In this document: positions 52,985 through 63,900 of the stretch, piece after piece | How the letters are laid out: every line of letters begins with the position of its first letter | Numbering within the stretch: position 1 is the first letter of the stretch | Assembly: GCF_963082655.1 (NCBI RefSeq) | Contig: NC_081553.1 | Location: 156,093,441-156,157,440 of the forward strand | Direction of reading: 5' to 3' | Source: Stomoxys calcitrans | Lineage: Eukaryota; Arthropoda; Insecta; Diptera; Muscidae | Length of the DNA stretch: 64,000 nucleotides | The notes under the pieces: generated by a model | What the model saw: the letters and a program-made list of their open reading frames with translations, nothing else | What the model was told of the DNA's origin: nothing | Databases searched by the model: none | Translations under genes and position numbers: made by a program

Positions 52985-53937
52985 TTGGGTTGCCTAAAAA
53001 GTAATTGCCGAGTTTTTTAAAGAAAGTAAATGTATTTTTAATAAAACTTAGAATGAACTTTAATCAAATATATAATTGCCATTTTGTCCGATAACCTTTT
53101 GCCATCTTCCTGGCAAATTTAGTATTCCACGCTCGTAGAACTTCTGGCCTTTATCTGCAAAAAAACGGAACCAAGTGCAATTTTATAGCCTCATCATTGC
53201 CGAAAGTTTTACCAATTAAGCAGTTCTGCAAAGATCGAAATAAATGGTAGTCTGATAGTGCAAGGTCAGGGCTATATGGTGGATGCATCAAAAGTTCCCA
53301 GCCAAGCTCACTCAGTTTTTGGCGAGTGACCAAAGATGTGTGCGGTTAAGCGTTGTCCTGGTGGAATATGACACCTTTACAATTGACCAATTCTGGTCGC
53401 TTCTCCTTGATGGCTGCATTCAATTTGTCCAATTGTTGACAGTAAACATCCGAATTAATCGTTTGGTTCCTTGGAAGCAGCTCAAAATATACCACACCCT
53501 TCCAATCCCACCAAACAGACAGCATAACCTTCTTTTGGTGGATATCAGCCTTTGAAGTGGTTTGAGCTGGTTCACCATGCTTGGACCATGATCGTTTTCG
53601 ACTAACGTTGTTGTAAACAATCCATTTTTCATCGCCAGTTGTGATTCGTTTTAAAAACGGATCGAATTCATTGCGTTTAAGGTGCATATCACAAGCGTTG
53701 ATTCGGTTTGTTAAATGAATTTCTTTCAATACATGTGGTACCCATATAAAAATTGACGCCAAACAAACAAATGTAAACAAAATTTCTCGCACTTTTTTTC
53801 TAAAGCAAACTAAAAGTAACAGCTGATAACTGACAGAAGAAAGAATGCAATTACAGAGTCACAAGCCGTTGAAAAAATTTGTCAACGCCGACTATATTAC
53901 TACTTTATTACCGACAATTACTTTTTGGGCAACCCAA
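52985..53937 (-). mobile_element. Mariner element with internally deleted transposase
   Basis: Terminal inverted repeats TTGGGTTGCCTAAAAAGTAA (left) and TTACTTTTTGGGCAACCCAA (right), flanked by TA at 52983-52984 and 53938-53939. The length is 953 bp, against about 1.3 kb for complete mariners. The insertion site is confirmed by the uninterrupted CACTCAGTATTT in the related repeat near 63770 (inverted). Confidence 0.92.
53151..53792 (-). pseudogene. Mariner transposase, N-terminally deleted and frameshifted
   Basis: Frames 53792-53346 and 53333-53151. The first has WVPHVLKEIHLTNR, TTGDEKWIVYNNV (first catalytic Asp), and VIFHQDNA (second Asp). A break of a few bases follows where ARPH is expected (a stop interrupts). 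The second frame has MHPPYSPDLALSDYHLF (third Asp, DD34D pattern). The DNA-binding N-terminal domain, about 130 residues, is missing. Non-functional, though the ends could still be mobilised in trans. Confidence 0.88.
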
Positions 53938-54204
53938 TATTTGTGCAAGAGCCGCTGCCTGCCGCAACATTGCCTAAAAAATTCACAGCCATATAGGGGC
54001 ATAGGTACAAGATACGATTTCGCTAAAAGAGTTCTGATGTGCTGTAGTGTCTATAAGTGGGTTTTGTAGAGCGTTCTTAACATATTTTGCCAGTCACTGG
54101 TATTATGTGGTCCTTCCAGGTGATTGATAATTGCACCAACATTTTTTGCTTTATATACCTGTTTGGTTGCGTTATTTCCAAGTACGCGTTATTTCTAAGT
54201 GCGT

Positions 54205-54520
54205 GCGCGACGTACGCATGTAACTCAGTGGAACAGCGAAACGGTCGGTATGACGGAGAAAATCCTATGGGGAGATCTGGATCGTGAGAAGACGAGGCTG
54301 TTACGGAAAGGAAAGGGCGTAGACATAGGTCTACGAGCTAACTTATGCAAAATCGGTACGACAAGATGATGCGACGTTGGAGCATTTCCTATGTCATTGC
54401 CCGGCTTTCGCGGCTAACATATACCGGTACTTTGGTGGGGACACAATACCAGAGATGAACCAATATAGAGTCGTGGAATGGAAAATAATTAAGGCCAAAA
54501 CAGAATGAGCTCGTTGAGCT
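54205..54520 (+). mobile_element. LOA-like LINE C-terminal fragment
   Basis: ACAGCGAAACGGTCGGTATG, GGATCGTGAGAAGACGAGGC and GACGTTGGAGCATTTCCTAT match 5525-5850 with small deletions. No intact frame. Confidence 0.8.
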
Positions 54521-54604
54521 TGTTGGCCTTGCGTTGAAAAATGAAACTCTGCAAACTAATCCTATAAATGCACGCGCAAAAATAAAAGAGGGGGGAGTAC
54601 CCAA

Positions 54605-55170
54605 GTTTGTTTCTCTCTCCAGTTGCCACCATGCTCTGGTCTAGGAGCAACGGGTCTTCGCTGTAGAGAGCTTCTTTTCTAACTGTCGTTCAATTGTTGC
54701 TACGCTACGTGGCTACTCACAGGAGGCTCGCTTTGAAATTTCTCCTCACAGACTCGTTCCTAGCCGTAGTTCGATTTTATCGTGGGTTAACTCGTTTCGG
54801 GAGTGTGGAAGTGTCGATAAACCCAGAAATGGACTTCAACGGACCATCAGAACTTTGGGAAATATTGAAAGAGTGAGGCGCTGTGCGATCTCCCTAGCGT
54901 TTTTTTTTCGCAAATACGCAGTTGCTAGGGAAGTTTTGTTCGACGAATTATCCGTCAAGAACTTAAATTTCATCCGTCAAATGCATAATGCCGATCTCCA
55001 ATGGCCAGCACGCTTTCCAGTATTGAGTCCATGAGATTCCTTTTTACGGGTTTATTTGAAATCCCTGGTTTATGTCGATCGACCACGGATCATAGCACAC
55101 CTCAAGAATAACATTCGCAACAGTATTTGCGCAATGGGGTCTTCATTTACATGATGTCACCAAAAATAAT
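54605..55170 (+). pseudogene. Tc1/mariner-superfamily transposase relic
   Basis: Across shifting frames the translation shows an N-terminal helix-turn-helix region (NCRSIVATLRGYSQEARF, SILSWVNSFRECGSVDKPR), the second DNA-binding part (TIRTLGNIERVRRCA, RRIIRQELKFHPS), and the C-terminal tail (SFLRVYLKSLVYVDRPRIIA, HLKNNIRNSI). The catalytic middle is deleted. Ends are not identified. Confidence 0.65.
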
Positions 55171-56934
55171 TGGGACATTTTATTCTCAAATAAACAAAGA
55201 ATTAAAACAATAAGTGAAGTACTTTTGTTTTTATTGACCTTTCAAATATGTAAGTTTCTCTGGCGCACCCTATATATATAGTATGATTTAATGAATATAC
55301 CTTCTTCTATATACGGTGGTGGGTATAGAAATACAATTTTGCTAAAAATCTACCAAAATCGAAATGGGCCGTCCATCCGTTTGCAGAAAAACGTTGGTCA
55401 CACAGCAATCAGTATTGATATTACCGCGGTCGTGTAAGGACATAAAATCGGAAAGTAACAATTTTCCATAAATTATTTATTAGATTACGAAAATATATCA
55501 AATACAAATTAAATTGCAAATAAAATCAAATTTTGGCCAAATTTGTTTCAACCAAGGCGTATTGGTTTCAACCAAGACGTTTTGGTTTCAACATATCAGA
55601 ACAAGATGTTTATTTAATTTTAAGTGGCAATTATTAAGAAACGTACTCCAACACAAGTCAAAAAATGCCCACGATAGTAAAGGAAATCAAATGGTTAGGA
55701 ATCAGGAACAGGCAGCTCATTAGACAGCTCTATTTCACGAGGATAGAAAAGGAAAGGTAAAGCCCGTCTCGTTTCCATTAAAACCAGGGACTACACATCA
55801 CGTGTGTCATATACAAGAATCTCGGGTAGACAAGAGGTTTCCTCCTCTCCAAACGAATTTAGTTTATATGATCTTCAAAGGCAGAGTAATTAACACTCCA
55901 AAGGCCTTAAATAGGAAGATTATATCTAGACAGCATAAGGAGTCCTGTTTTGAAGATCTTGGTTATGCAGAGCAGAGGACGTAAGTTGGTGTCTACGAGG
56001 ATGGCGTTATCTTTGTGGGTGGATGACTTCCTTATACTATTACATACATGTTTTATATATGATGCTGTCTAGATTAGCGATGGCTTATTGGCTTGGTATG
56101 AAACCCAGACATATTGAAGTAATACCAGAAGGACGAAACTTGGTGTGTTCAGTGGACCTGTACTGAATGGAGTGGAACTGCCGCTATCACTACAGGCATT
56201 TGCAATGTACTGGCCACATGAAGGGACGGACTTATCCGAGTTTATGGTGATGATAAGCTATAGACTACCTATCTGCCAGATATGGCAGATAGATAGGTTA
56301 ATGGCTCCCGTTATGGTTAAAGGCATTGGATCCTTTCCTGTCTGGCACTGCACTGCTGTTAATTTTCCCTGTTTTCTGCGTTTTTTTTTTTTTACTTTTC
56401 TAGGGCGTTCACAATGGTCCTAAGGTTAAGGTTCGCGAGTGAAGAGGATAGCGATTGGGGGTGCTAAACGCTTGTCATTCAACCTTGAAATAAACTAAGA
56501 TTAACAATCAGCACTGCAGAAATCACAAAAACAATTTTATAAAATCTTTATTTTGAAGTTTACATTTATGTTATGTTTTTGTAAGACGAATTCAAATTTT
56601 TTTAACATTTGCATTTCTATCAGCTATGGTGATGAGGCCTCCTCGCGAAATTTGAAAATAACAGTTATTTTTTGATCAGACTTCGTAAATTTCAGATTTT
56701 CGGTCATTTATTTTTTAATTTTCTTCAAATATCAAAAAACAATTTTTGGTTAATATTTAATTAAATCATATAAATTTAATTGTCCAAATCTCGACAATCT
56801 CATGTTAAAGATAGAACCAGTTTTAAAGCAAATTAATAAAAATTGCTTGGAATATTTAATAAAAATAAAAAATCCTCTTTAAAATACTTATAGCCTGTTT
56901 GTGGATGTCGAACAATAGTCCAGACGAACAAACC
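55171..56934. other. Unassigned AT-rich stretch
   Basis: No confident gene. It contains a 22 bp near-perfect palindrome around TATCTGCCAGATATGGCAGA (about 56272) and a few short frames without family similarity. Confidence 0.4.
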
Positions 56935-57134
56935 AACAACAAAATATTGCACTATCTGCCGAAATCAGTGATTAATGCAACTCTGATTTTGTATATGTAA
57001 CTAGTTCGCGCCATTTTTGGTTGTTTGTGTGAGTATGGTTCTTAACTATAATACACACACAACAAAAACTTATTGACAGATAGTGCACTTCGCGAGAAAA
57101 AATTTTACTCAGCTGTTTACGGTACACTACATGG
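56935..57134 (-). mobile_element. MITE family B, copy 3 (target of LINE copy E)
   Basis: Inverted relative of 12540-12735: GCACTATCTGCCG, AACTAGTTCGCGCCATTTTT, TTGACAGATAGTG, CGGTACACTAC. It resumes beyond LINE copy E at 63548 with TACATGGTAATTATGTC, collinear with 12520-12540. Confidence 0.8.
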
Positions 57135-57716
57135 TTGCTGTTGTTGTTGTTGTAGCAGTTTATTGTGTTCTATCTTTCGTCTGCTTGATTCTGTTGAGTG
57201 TCAAGGCCCAGGATCTCCGCGACTAAGATGGGGTGCGTCCACAGGGATCTGGGTCTGAGTCGAGTGGGGGTCTGGCCGGGCAGTTAAACAGGTGGCGTGT
57301 ATCGTGCGGTCCCTGGTTACAATCGGGACATACATCTTGCACGTCGGCATCAATCCTAGCACAGTGGGAATTGAAGCGGCTGCATCTGCCGGAACGTAAT
57401 TGAGCCAGAACCACTCTGGTTTGCTGGGGGAGGTCGATTTCTTCGGGTGCAATGGGTGTCGGTCGTTCTCCAAGGACTACATTCACCCGGTAGCCAATTA
57501 CCGCGTCTGCTACCGTGTCTGCATGAATGTTGTTCAGACCCGCTTGATATGCCGCTTGATCTAGAGGTTCTCTCTTGTAGCGCTGAACCTCACGCTCTAG
57601 ATCGTGTAGATCTACCTTAAGGCTTCTGGGTGGTGGGTATCTATCCACAAGATGATGATTTGGATGGTTTTTGCGATAACAGCCCAAAAGGTATTGCTTA
57701 GACAGCATGTAGTTAT

Positions 57717-59942
57717 TTCATTTTTCATTTTCATTTCATTTATTTAACACCAAGCACAACAAGATTATATCTTATATTTTACTGTGCTGGTTCACAACAG
57801 TGCAGTTTCATCAAATAATTCCATTATAAACTATAACTTATAAAAAAATAAATAAATAAATTAATTATAACTTATACTACTAGACTACATACAATTTCTA
57901 CTTATAATAATCATGTAGCTCCTTTTTGAATTCAATAGCATTGCTTATGAGTTGTATATATGATGGGAGGGTGTTCCAGAGACGAATACTGTTTACAATA
58001 AATTGCCTTTCAGTGATTTGAGATTCAAATCTAGGTTGAATCAGTTTGCGCCCTCGATTTGATCTAGCAAATTGTAGGTGTTTGTAAAGATATTCAGGTT
58101 CTTTGTTATAAATAACCTTATGTAGTAATTGCAAGCATTTAACATTTAGTAAATTTTCAACTGAAAGATCAAAAATCTGATAAGCAAATTGTGATATGTG
58201 GTCATACCGTGGTCTGTTGTATACATATCGTGCAATATCATTGTAGGCAACTTTGATTTTCCTATTGTCATCAGCACTGCAACTTGCAAATAATTCACAA
58301 TTATATAGAAGAGTTGGGATTAAGTAAGATTTAGCAAGAAGCATACGAATTTCGAAAGGAGTTGACAGACGAGCTGCCCACATATTCCGCAGCATACCAC
58401 GAACTTTTCCCACAGCTGCATTTATATGGTTCGTCCAAGTTAAGGTAGAGTTGAATGTTAAACCCAAGTTTGTTGCTGCTTGAACACGGTTTACAATCGT
58501 GTTCTCAATCTTTACTTCAACTTGGTCAGGGATTGTTACACTTCTTTTGTGTATGATGATCAGCTTAGATTTGGTAGGATTTAAACGTAAGGCATTATTA
58601 ACAGCCCAACAATATATTAAATTCAAATCATTATTTACATTAGAAATACATGTTTGAAAGTCATTCAGTTTCGTGCAGGTATACAGTTGAACGTCATCAG
58701 CATACATTTGTATCTTACATGTTAAAGGTACATCGGGCAGATCATTAATGTACATGGTGAATAACAATGGGCCCAAGATTGAGCCTTGGGGCACAGCATT
58801 TGGAACATGAAGCGTATTTGACCAGATATCATTACAATATACAGACTGAGATCTTTGAGACAGGTACGATGATATCAGTTGACAGGCAGTTCGGGAAAAA
58901 TTAAATAGTTTTGAGAGCTTGACTACAAGAATTTGATGGTTTACAGTATCAAATGCTTTACTGTGATCCAATAGAAGGAGAAAAGATACCATCTTGTTGT
59001 CCATATTTTGTCTAATATTTTCAACAACGTCTATTAAGACAGATGTGCAACTTCTCTTTCTTCTAAAACCAGATTGCCATTCTGATAATAGATTTTGAGT
59101 GCACAGGAATTGTTCGATTTGATTCGCCATTATGCATTCTAGCGCTTTGGATAAGAACGGTAAGATTGCAATGGGGCGGTATTCATTATTCGATTTTCTA
59201 GTCGGTATGATTTTAGCGAGCTTCCATTCATGCGGAAAGGTGGACTTGGTCAGAACAGTATTGAAAATATATGTTACATATGGCAGCAATTTTGGCATGA
59301 TAATTTTGATAAATCTTGGATTTATTCCGTCAGTTCCAGTTGCATCAGATTTTATTGAGAGTATGCTGTTCAAATCGTCAGTTTGGTCTACACAGCAAAA
59401 GGAAAATGGATTTTCCACTTGTACAGTGTTCATATTTTCATATATATTTTCATGGGGACATATAGAGCAAACAGATACAAAATGCTCATTCAGTTCATTG
59501 ATGTTTAGATTGGGCGGAAAGTTGGTGTTGGTTTTCGCTCCTATGCCAATTTTACGAATTTCCTTCCATTTAGATCTGCTATTAACAGCATTCAGAAATC
59601 TTTTCCGAAAGAATAGCGTTTTGGCCTCGTTTATGCTTTTCCCAACATTTCGCCTGGCACACTTAAAGCGCTCATGCAGTTGTGTTGTTCTGTATCGTTT
59701 CCATCGTTTGTATGCAATATTTCTTTCATCGATTAGTGCACGTAACTGTTCATTAAACCATGGCGGTTGCTGATTTTTTATGGTAATGGTTTTTTCAGGA
59801 ACACATTGACTATATATTAAGCTAATATAATACTGCAAAAATGCTGTTTGATCATCCACAGAATTTAACTGATATATAGAATCCCATTCGACATTATCAG
59901 TAAGGCTATTAAGAAGATTATAGTTCAGTTTTTTAAAATCAC
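57717..59942 (-). mobile_element. CR1/Jockey-like LINE, 5'-truncated, inserted in copy E
   Basis: Flanked by GTTAT (57712-57716 and 59943-59947). Minus strand; the 3' end is at 57717 with an AAATGAAATGAAAATG-type A-rich tail. The single frame runs in from the 5' end, so truncation occurred within the endonuclease/linker region during integration. The host LINE reads AGTTATGTCTTCGCACTGG when it is removed. Confidence 0.93.
57898..59940 (-). CDS. Reverse transcriptase of the inserted LINE (N-terminally truncated)
   Basis: About 680 codons open to the 5' end of the insert, with no ATG start; a GTG lies at 59859. N-terminal linker: NQQPPWFNEQLRALIDERN, RNVGKSINEAKTLFF. RT: IIPTRKSNNEYRPIAILPFL, DHSKAFDTVNHQIL, AVPQGSILGPLLFTMYINDL, QMYADDVQLYTC (catalytic YADD). 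Thumb: TWTNHINAAVGKVRGMLRNM. C terminus: ERQFIVNSIRLWNTLP. Uninterrupted, so young. YADDVQLY and the IRLWNTLP end suggest the CR1/Daphne/Jockey side of the LINE tree. No endonuclease, so not autonomous. Confidence 0.88.
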   Translation of the reverse strand, partial: DFKKLNYNLLNSLTDNVEWDSIYQLNSVDDQTAFLQYYISLIYSQCVPEKTITIKNQQPPWFNEQLRALIDERNIAYKRWKRYRTTQLHERFKCARRNVGKSINEAKTLFFRKRFLNAVNSRSKWKEIRKIGIGAKTNTNFPPNLNINELNEHFVSVCSICPHENIYENMNTVQVENPFSFCCVDQTDDLNSILSIKSDATGTDGINPRFIKIIMPKLLPYVTYIFNTVLTKSTFPHEWKLAKIIPTRKSNNEYRPIAILPFLSKALECIMANQIEQFLCTQNLLSEWQSGFRRKRSCTSVLIDVVENIRQNMDNKMVSFLLLLDHSKAFDTVNHQILVVKLSKLFNFSRTACQLISSYLSQRSQSVYCNDIWSNTLHVPNAVPQGSILGPLLFTMYINDLPDVPLTCKIQMYADDVQLYTCTKLNDFQTCISNVNNDLNLIYCWAVNNALRLNPTKSKLIIIHKRSVTIPDQVEVKIENTIVNRVQAATNLGLTFNSTLTWTNHINAAVGKVRGMLRNMWAARLSTPFEIRMLLAKSYLIPTLLYNCELFASCSADDNRKIKVAYNDIARYVYNRPRYDHISQFAYQIFDLSVENLLNVKCLQLLHKVIYNKEPEYLYKHLQFARSNRGRKLIQPRFESQITERQFIVNSIRLWNTLPSYIQLISNAIEFKKELHDYYK

Positions 59943-62940
59943 GTTATGTCTTCGCACTGGTAGGATCTTTATCTCCTGATGGAGGTGGTCCACATGAGAA
60001 CTGAGGAGACAGCCCGTCGCAGTTCGGAGGGCAGCATTCTGACAGATCTGAATATTGTTCCACTGCGTGTCACAAAGTTGACGTGACCACACTGGCGCTG
60101 CATAACTTACCACAGACCGGCGAATTGCTTTGCACGTGGTCAAAAAGGTTTCTTTGTCTGCACCCCAAGTGCTGCCAGCGAGTGACTTGAGGACCTTGTT
60201 TCTACTTTTGACTTTATTGCAGATTGCTGTGGCATGTGGGGAGAAAGTGTAGGAGGTGTCAAATGTGTCGCCAAGTATTTTGGGACACTTGATGGTCGGA
60301 ATCATTTCTCCATCGACCATCACAGTCAGCTCAGTATTTACCTCACGCGTATTTGTAGTGAACAGTGTGGCCGAAGATTTGGTGGCGGATATCTTCAGAT
60401 TTCTTGCAGCGAAATATGAGGCAAGCTCGTTGAGGTAGACGTTCAACCTATCGCAGATGTCATCAATGGGGGGGCCTGATGCCATGATCATACAATCGTC
60501 CGCATATGATACGATCTCTATGCCGTCTGGAGGGGGTGGGATGGAGGATAGGTAGAGGTTAAACAGAGCCGGAGATATCACCCCATCTTGGGGAACTCCC
60601 TGTTTCACTCTACGGTGTTTCGACTTCCTATCCCTAAATTCCACAAATGACTGGCGGCGACACAGATAATTCGCGACCCATCGTTTCAGGCCTGGCTGGA
60701 GGGACGTGTTGGCGATGTCCTCAAATAATTTGGCATGGCTGACTGTGTCGAATGCCTTCGATAGGTCCAGTGCCACGAGGACCGTCCTATCACATGGCCT
60801 GGGTTGATTGAAGCCACGGCAAATGTGTGTGGTGATGGCATGCAAATGCAAAGCTGTTATTGTGATGTGCAGTCTCCGAAATCCGTGTTGATGCTCGGCG
60901 AATGGAAATTCTCCTACGAGGCTAGGGAGGAGTAATGCCTCAAGCGTCATAGCCACTGGTGAGAGACTCCCCCAAACTCGGGTCTTTACCAGGCTTCAGT
61001 AGCGGGATCACTCTGCCCATTTTCCAGACATCGGGAACTATAAGAGTGTTCAATGACAGGTTAAGGACAGTGGTAAGGTACTCAACTCCAGGTAAATCCA
61101 GATTCTTCAGCATCAATGTAGAGATTCCGTCGGGGCCCAACGCCTTGGATGATTTGGCGCCACGGATGACATTCGTAACTTCGCCCACGGTAAATTGTGA
61201 TGGCTGTTCATCGGCTCGGAGACCACGAATACGGCGAATGGCTCTCCTCCTTGCCCTGTCTCTCTTGGAATGCACAATAAATTGACGGTTGAACAACCTG
61301 GCGCATCTCTTCGGATCAGTCACGGTTATCTCGCCAAAAGTGACTGAGGTCCTGTCGTCCCGTCTACCATGGTTCGAGAGAGACTTAACAGTGGCCCACA
61401 GTTTGCCTGCACCGGTGCCTAAGTTACATTGCTCCAAGTGTTCCAGCCACAAATTCCGCTTATGTTCGTTGACTACCCTGTTTATTTCCAAATTCAGATC
61501 GCTGATTCTGGGGTTAGCGGGGTCCATAGGACGAATCCCATCACGCTCGTCTGCGAGTACCACTGCTTGCGCCGGGAAATTGTGTCGCACTTGCGGTATT
61601 CGGCCGTCTGGTATAAAGCGAGCGGCTGCTGCGTTGATGATGTCTCGGAATTTCCTCTCGGCCACAAGCACATCAGATGGGGGTGACAGTTCATTGAAGC
61701 GGCGATTGGTGTACTCTCTGAAGCCAGTCCAATTGGCCTTCTTGTAATTGATGAACGTCCGGCGCTCAGAGGTTATGAAGTCGGGTGGTCGGGTGGTCGG
61801 TCGATGGTGAGGATTATGGGGAGGTGGTCTGACCCCAAAGAGATGACGGCTTGCCAGGATACGTCACTCAGGAGATCAGGGGATGTAATTGAGATGTCTG
61901 GCGAGCTGCTGCACCTCCTCGTAATCCTAGTGGGGGCATTCTCATTCACCGTGCAAAACGTGGAGCTATCTATCTGCTCTGCCAAAGCTATGCCACGCTG
62001 GTCGTTACCTAGGGGAGAGTGCCATGACGAGTGATGTGCATTAAAATCCCCCAGAACCAGACGACTATGGCCAGATAGCAACCCACTTATGTCGGAGTTG
62101 TAGGCCTGGCCATTAATCGGGACACAGCTACCAACCGGCGGTATATACACGTTGTATATCTCTATCTCGGCAGTACCAGACCTGACTGCTACCCCCATAC
62201 ATTCCATGTATGGGTCACTAGCGTCAAGCGCAAGCGAGATAGGTCTATACTGCACGGAATGGTGTATAACGAAGGCCTATCCCCCACCTCCATTCCTTGA
62301 GCGATCCTTACGTAGCACATTGTAGCCGTGACAACTGTGCAAGCTGCAGGTGTTAGTCAGCTTTGTCCCCTGGATCGCTGCGACCGATATGCTCTTCCGA
62401 CTCATGAAATCTACAATCTCATCAATCTTGCCACGCAGTCCGTTGCAGTTTAACTGCAAGAACGATACACTTCCCGGCACTGGCCTGGCAATAGTAGGGC
62501 TAGGGTGCTGTCGTTGCATAAATTGCCGTACGGGAGAGGTCGGGGGGGTCACATAGTCCGACGACGAGGACGCCGAAGGCCACGACGGCGGCGCTTGTGA
62601 CCCACTGCTGGCTATGTTCGCACAGCACCTAGCGACATAGCCAGTATGACTATACTCCCGTAGCGAAGTTAGGCCAGAGCAAGAACGGAAATGTACCCAC
62701 TCCAAGCACCGGTTACACCTCACCGATACTGACCGATGATGAAGGCGGTTCTGGCAAACGGAACAGAACCAGGGACCGGGGTTCTTTTCAATCCCGGCAC
62801 GGACCAGAAGCGTACGGAGAAGGCACTCCGGGATGTGCCTCTCCCATGACGAAAAAAGACGAACACGTACACTGAGGCGGCAGCCCTTGCCGATGATGCC
62901 GGGTCAATCCGGTGCGTACAACCGGCTGCCATGGGATTGT

Positions 62941-63547
62941 GAAAGCTGCAGGTGTTGGTCAGCTTTGTCTCCTGGATCGCTGCGACCGATATGCTTTTCC
63001 GACTCATAAAGTCGACGATCTCATCGATCTTGCCACGCAGTCCGTTGCAGTTTAACTGCAAGAACGATACACTTCCCGGCACTGGCCTGGCAATAGTAGG
63101 GCTAGTGTGCTGTCGTTGCATAAATTGCCGTACGGGAGAGGTCGGGGGGATCACATAGTCCGACGACGAGGACGCCGAAGGCGACGACGGCGACGCTTGT
63201 GACCCACTGCTGGATATGTTTGCACAGCACCTTGCGACATAGGCAGTATGACTATACTCCCGTAGTGAAGTTAGGCCAGAGCAAGAACGGAAATGTACCC
63301 ACTCCATGCACCGGTTACACCTCACCGACACCGACCGATGATGAAGGCGGTTCTGGCAAACCGAACAGAACCAGGGTCCGGGGTTCTTTTCAATCCCGGC
63401 ACGGACCAGAAGCGTGCGGAGAAGGCACTCCGGGATGTGCCTCTCCCATGACGAAAAAAGACGAACACGTACACTGAGGCGGCAGCGCTTGCCGATGAAG
63501 ATTCCATCGGGTCAATCCGGTGCGTACAACCGGCTGCCATGGGATTG
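62941..63547 (-). repeat. Duplicated 5' head of LINE copy E (outer unit)
   Basis: The LINE head, from CAATCCCATGGCAGCC to the codons for NTCS in the endonuclease, is present here and again, in the same orientation, from 62940 downward. The units differ at several sites, for example ATTCCATCGGG versus TGCCGGG near the start, and GTCGACGATCTCATCG versus TCTACAATCTCATCA. Confidence 0.9.
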
Positions 63548-63596
63548 TACATGGTAATTATGTCATATAATGTAATTATGGCCTGCACATACGCAA

Positions 63597-63900
63597 GTCA
63601 ATGTATATTACGATCTTGGGATTGCCAGAGGGGTGTTTTTTCGATTTCTTCTTCGTGTCCACAGGTTGCGGATAGTGAAGTGTTTCGTACCGAGTAGCTG
63701 CAACTACATTTGCGGACAGTCAGTGGTATAAGTTGGAGAGTCTCAGTGATAAGCACCGGATCTTGCATAAATACTGAGTGCCTATGATGATAACCAACCA
63801 ATCTTGTTGCCGCGGCGATCGGTCCTTTGAACCGACACGAGCTCTCTCATCTATGGAGCTTGACGAGGATCGCCACCTACTCATATAGAAATGTGGATAC
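63597..63900 (-). repeat. Dispersed repeat family R, inverted copy
   Basis: Reverse complement: TAGGTGGCGATCCTCGTCAA, GGTTCAAAGGACCGATCGCC, GGCACTCAGTATTTATGCAA, TGCAGCTACTCGGTACGAAA, TCCGCAACCTGTGGACACG. This is the longest uninterrupted member in the window and gives the empty site for the mariner at 52985. Confidence 0.75.

Larger units (their letters stand above)
57135..63547 (-). mobile_element. Family 1 LINE, copy E (full-length, head-duplicated, interrupted)
   Basis: Flanked by TACATGG at 57128-57134 and 63548-63554 within a MITE B copy, so the integration limits are firm. The 3' end is at 57135 and the 5' end (CAATCCCATGGCAGCC in sense) at 63547. After subtracting the inserted LINE (57717-59942 plus its 5 bp duplication) and the 607 bp head duplication, its length equals copy B. 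Defects include a nonsense TAG after NGGGG near 62277, a 10 bp duplication near 61790 (repeated GGTCGGGTGG), a 19 bp deletion near 60966, and the insertion itself. Frames: 62723-62277, 62255-61773, 61671-60940, 60956-59925, 57708-57223. Confidence 0.93.

Noticed and set aside
56262..56300. Palindrome around TATCTGCCAGATATGGCAGATA as a regulatory site
   Set aside because: Short, isolated, and with no neighbouring gene to regulate.
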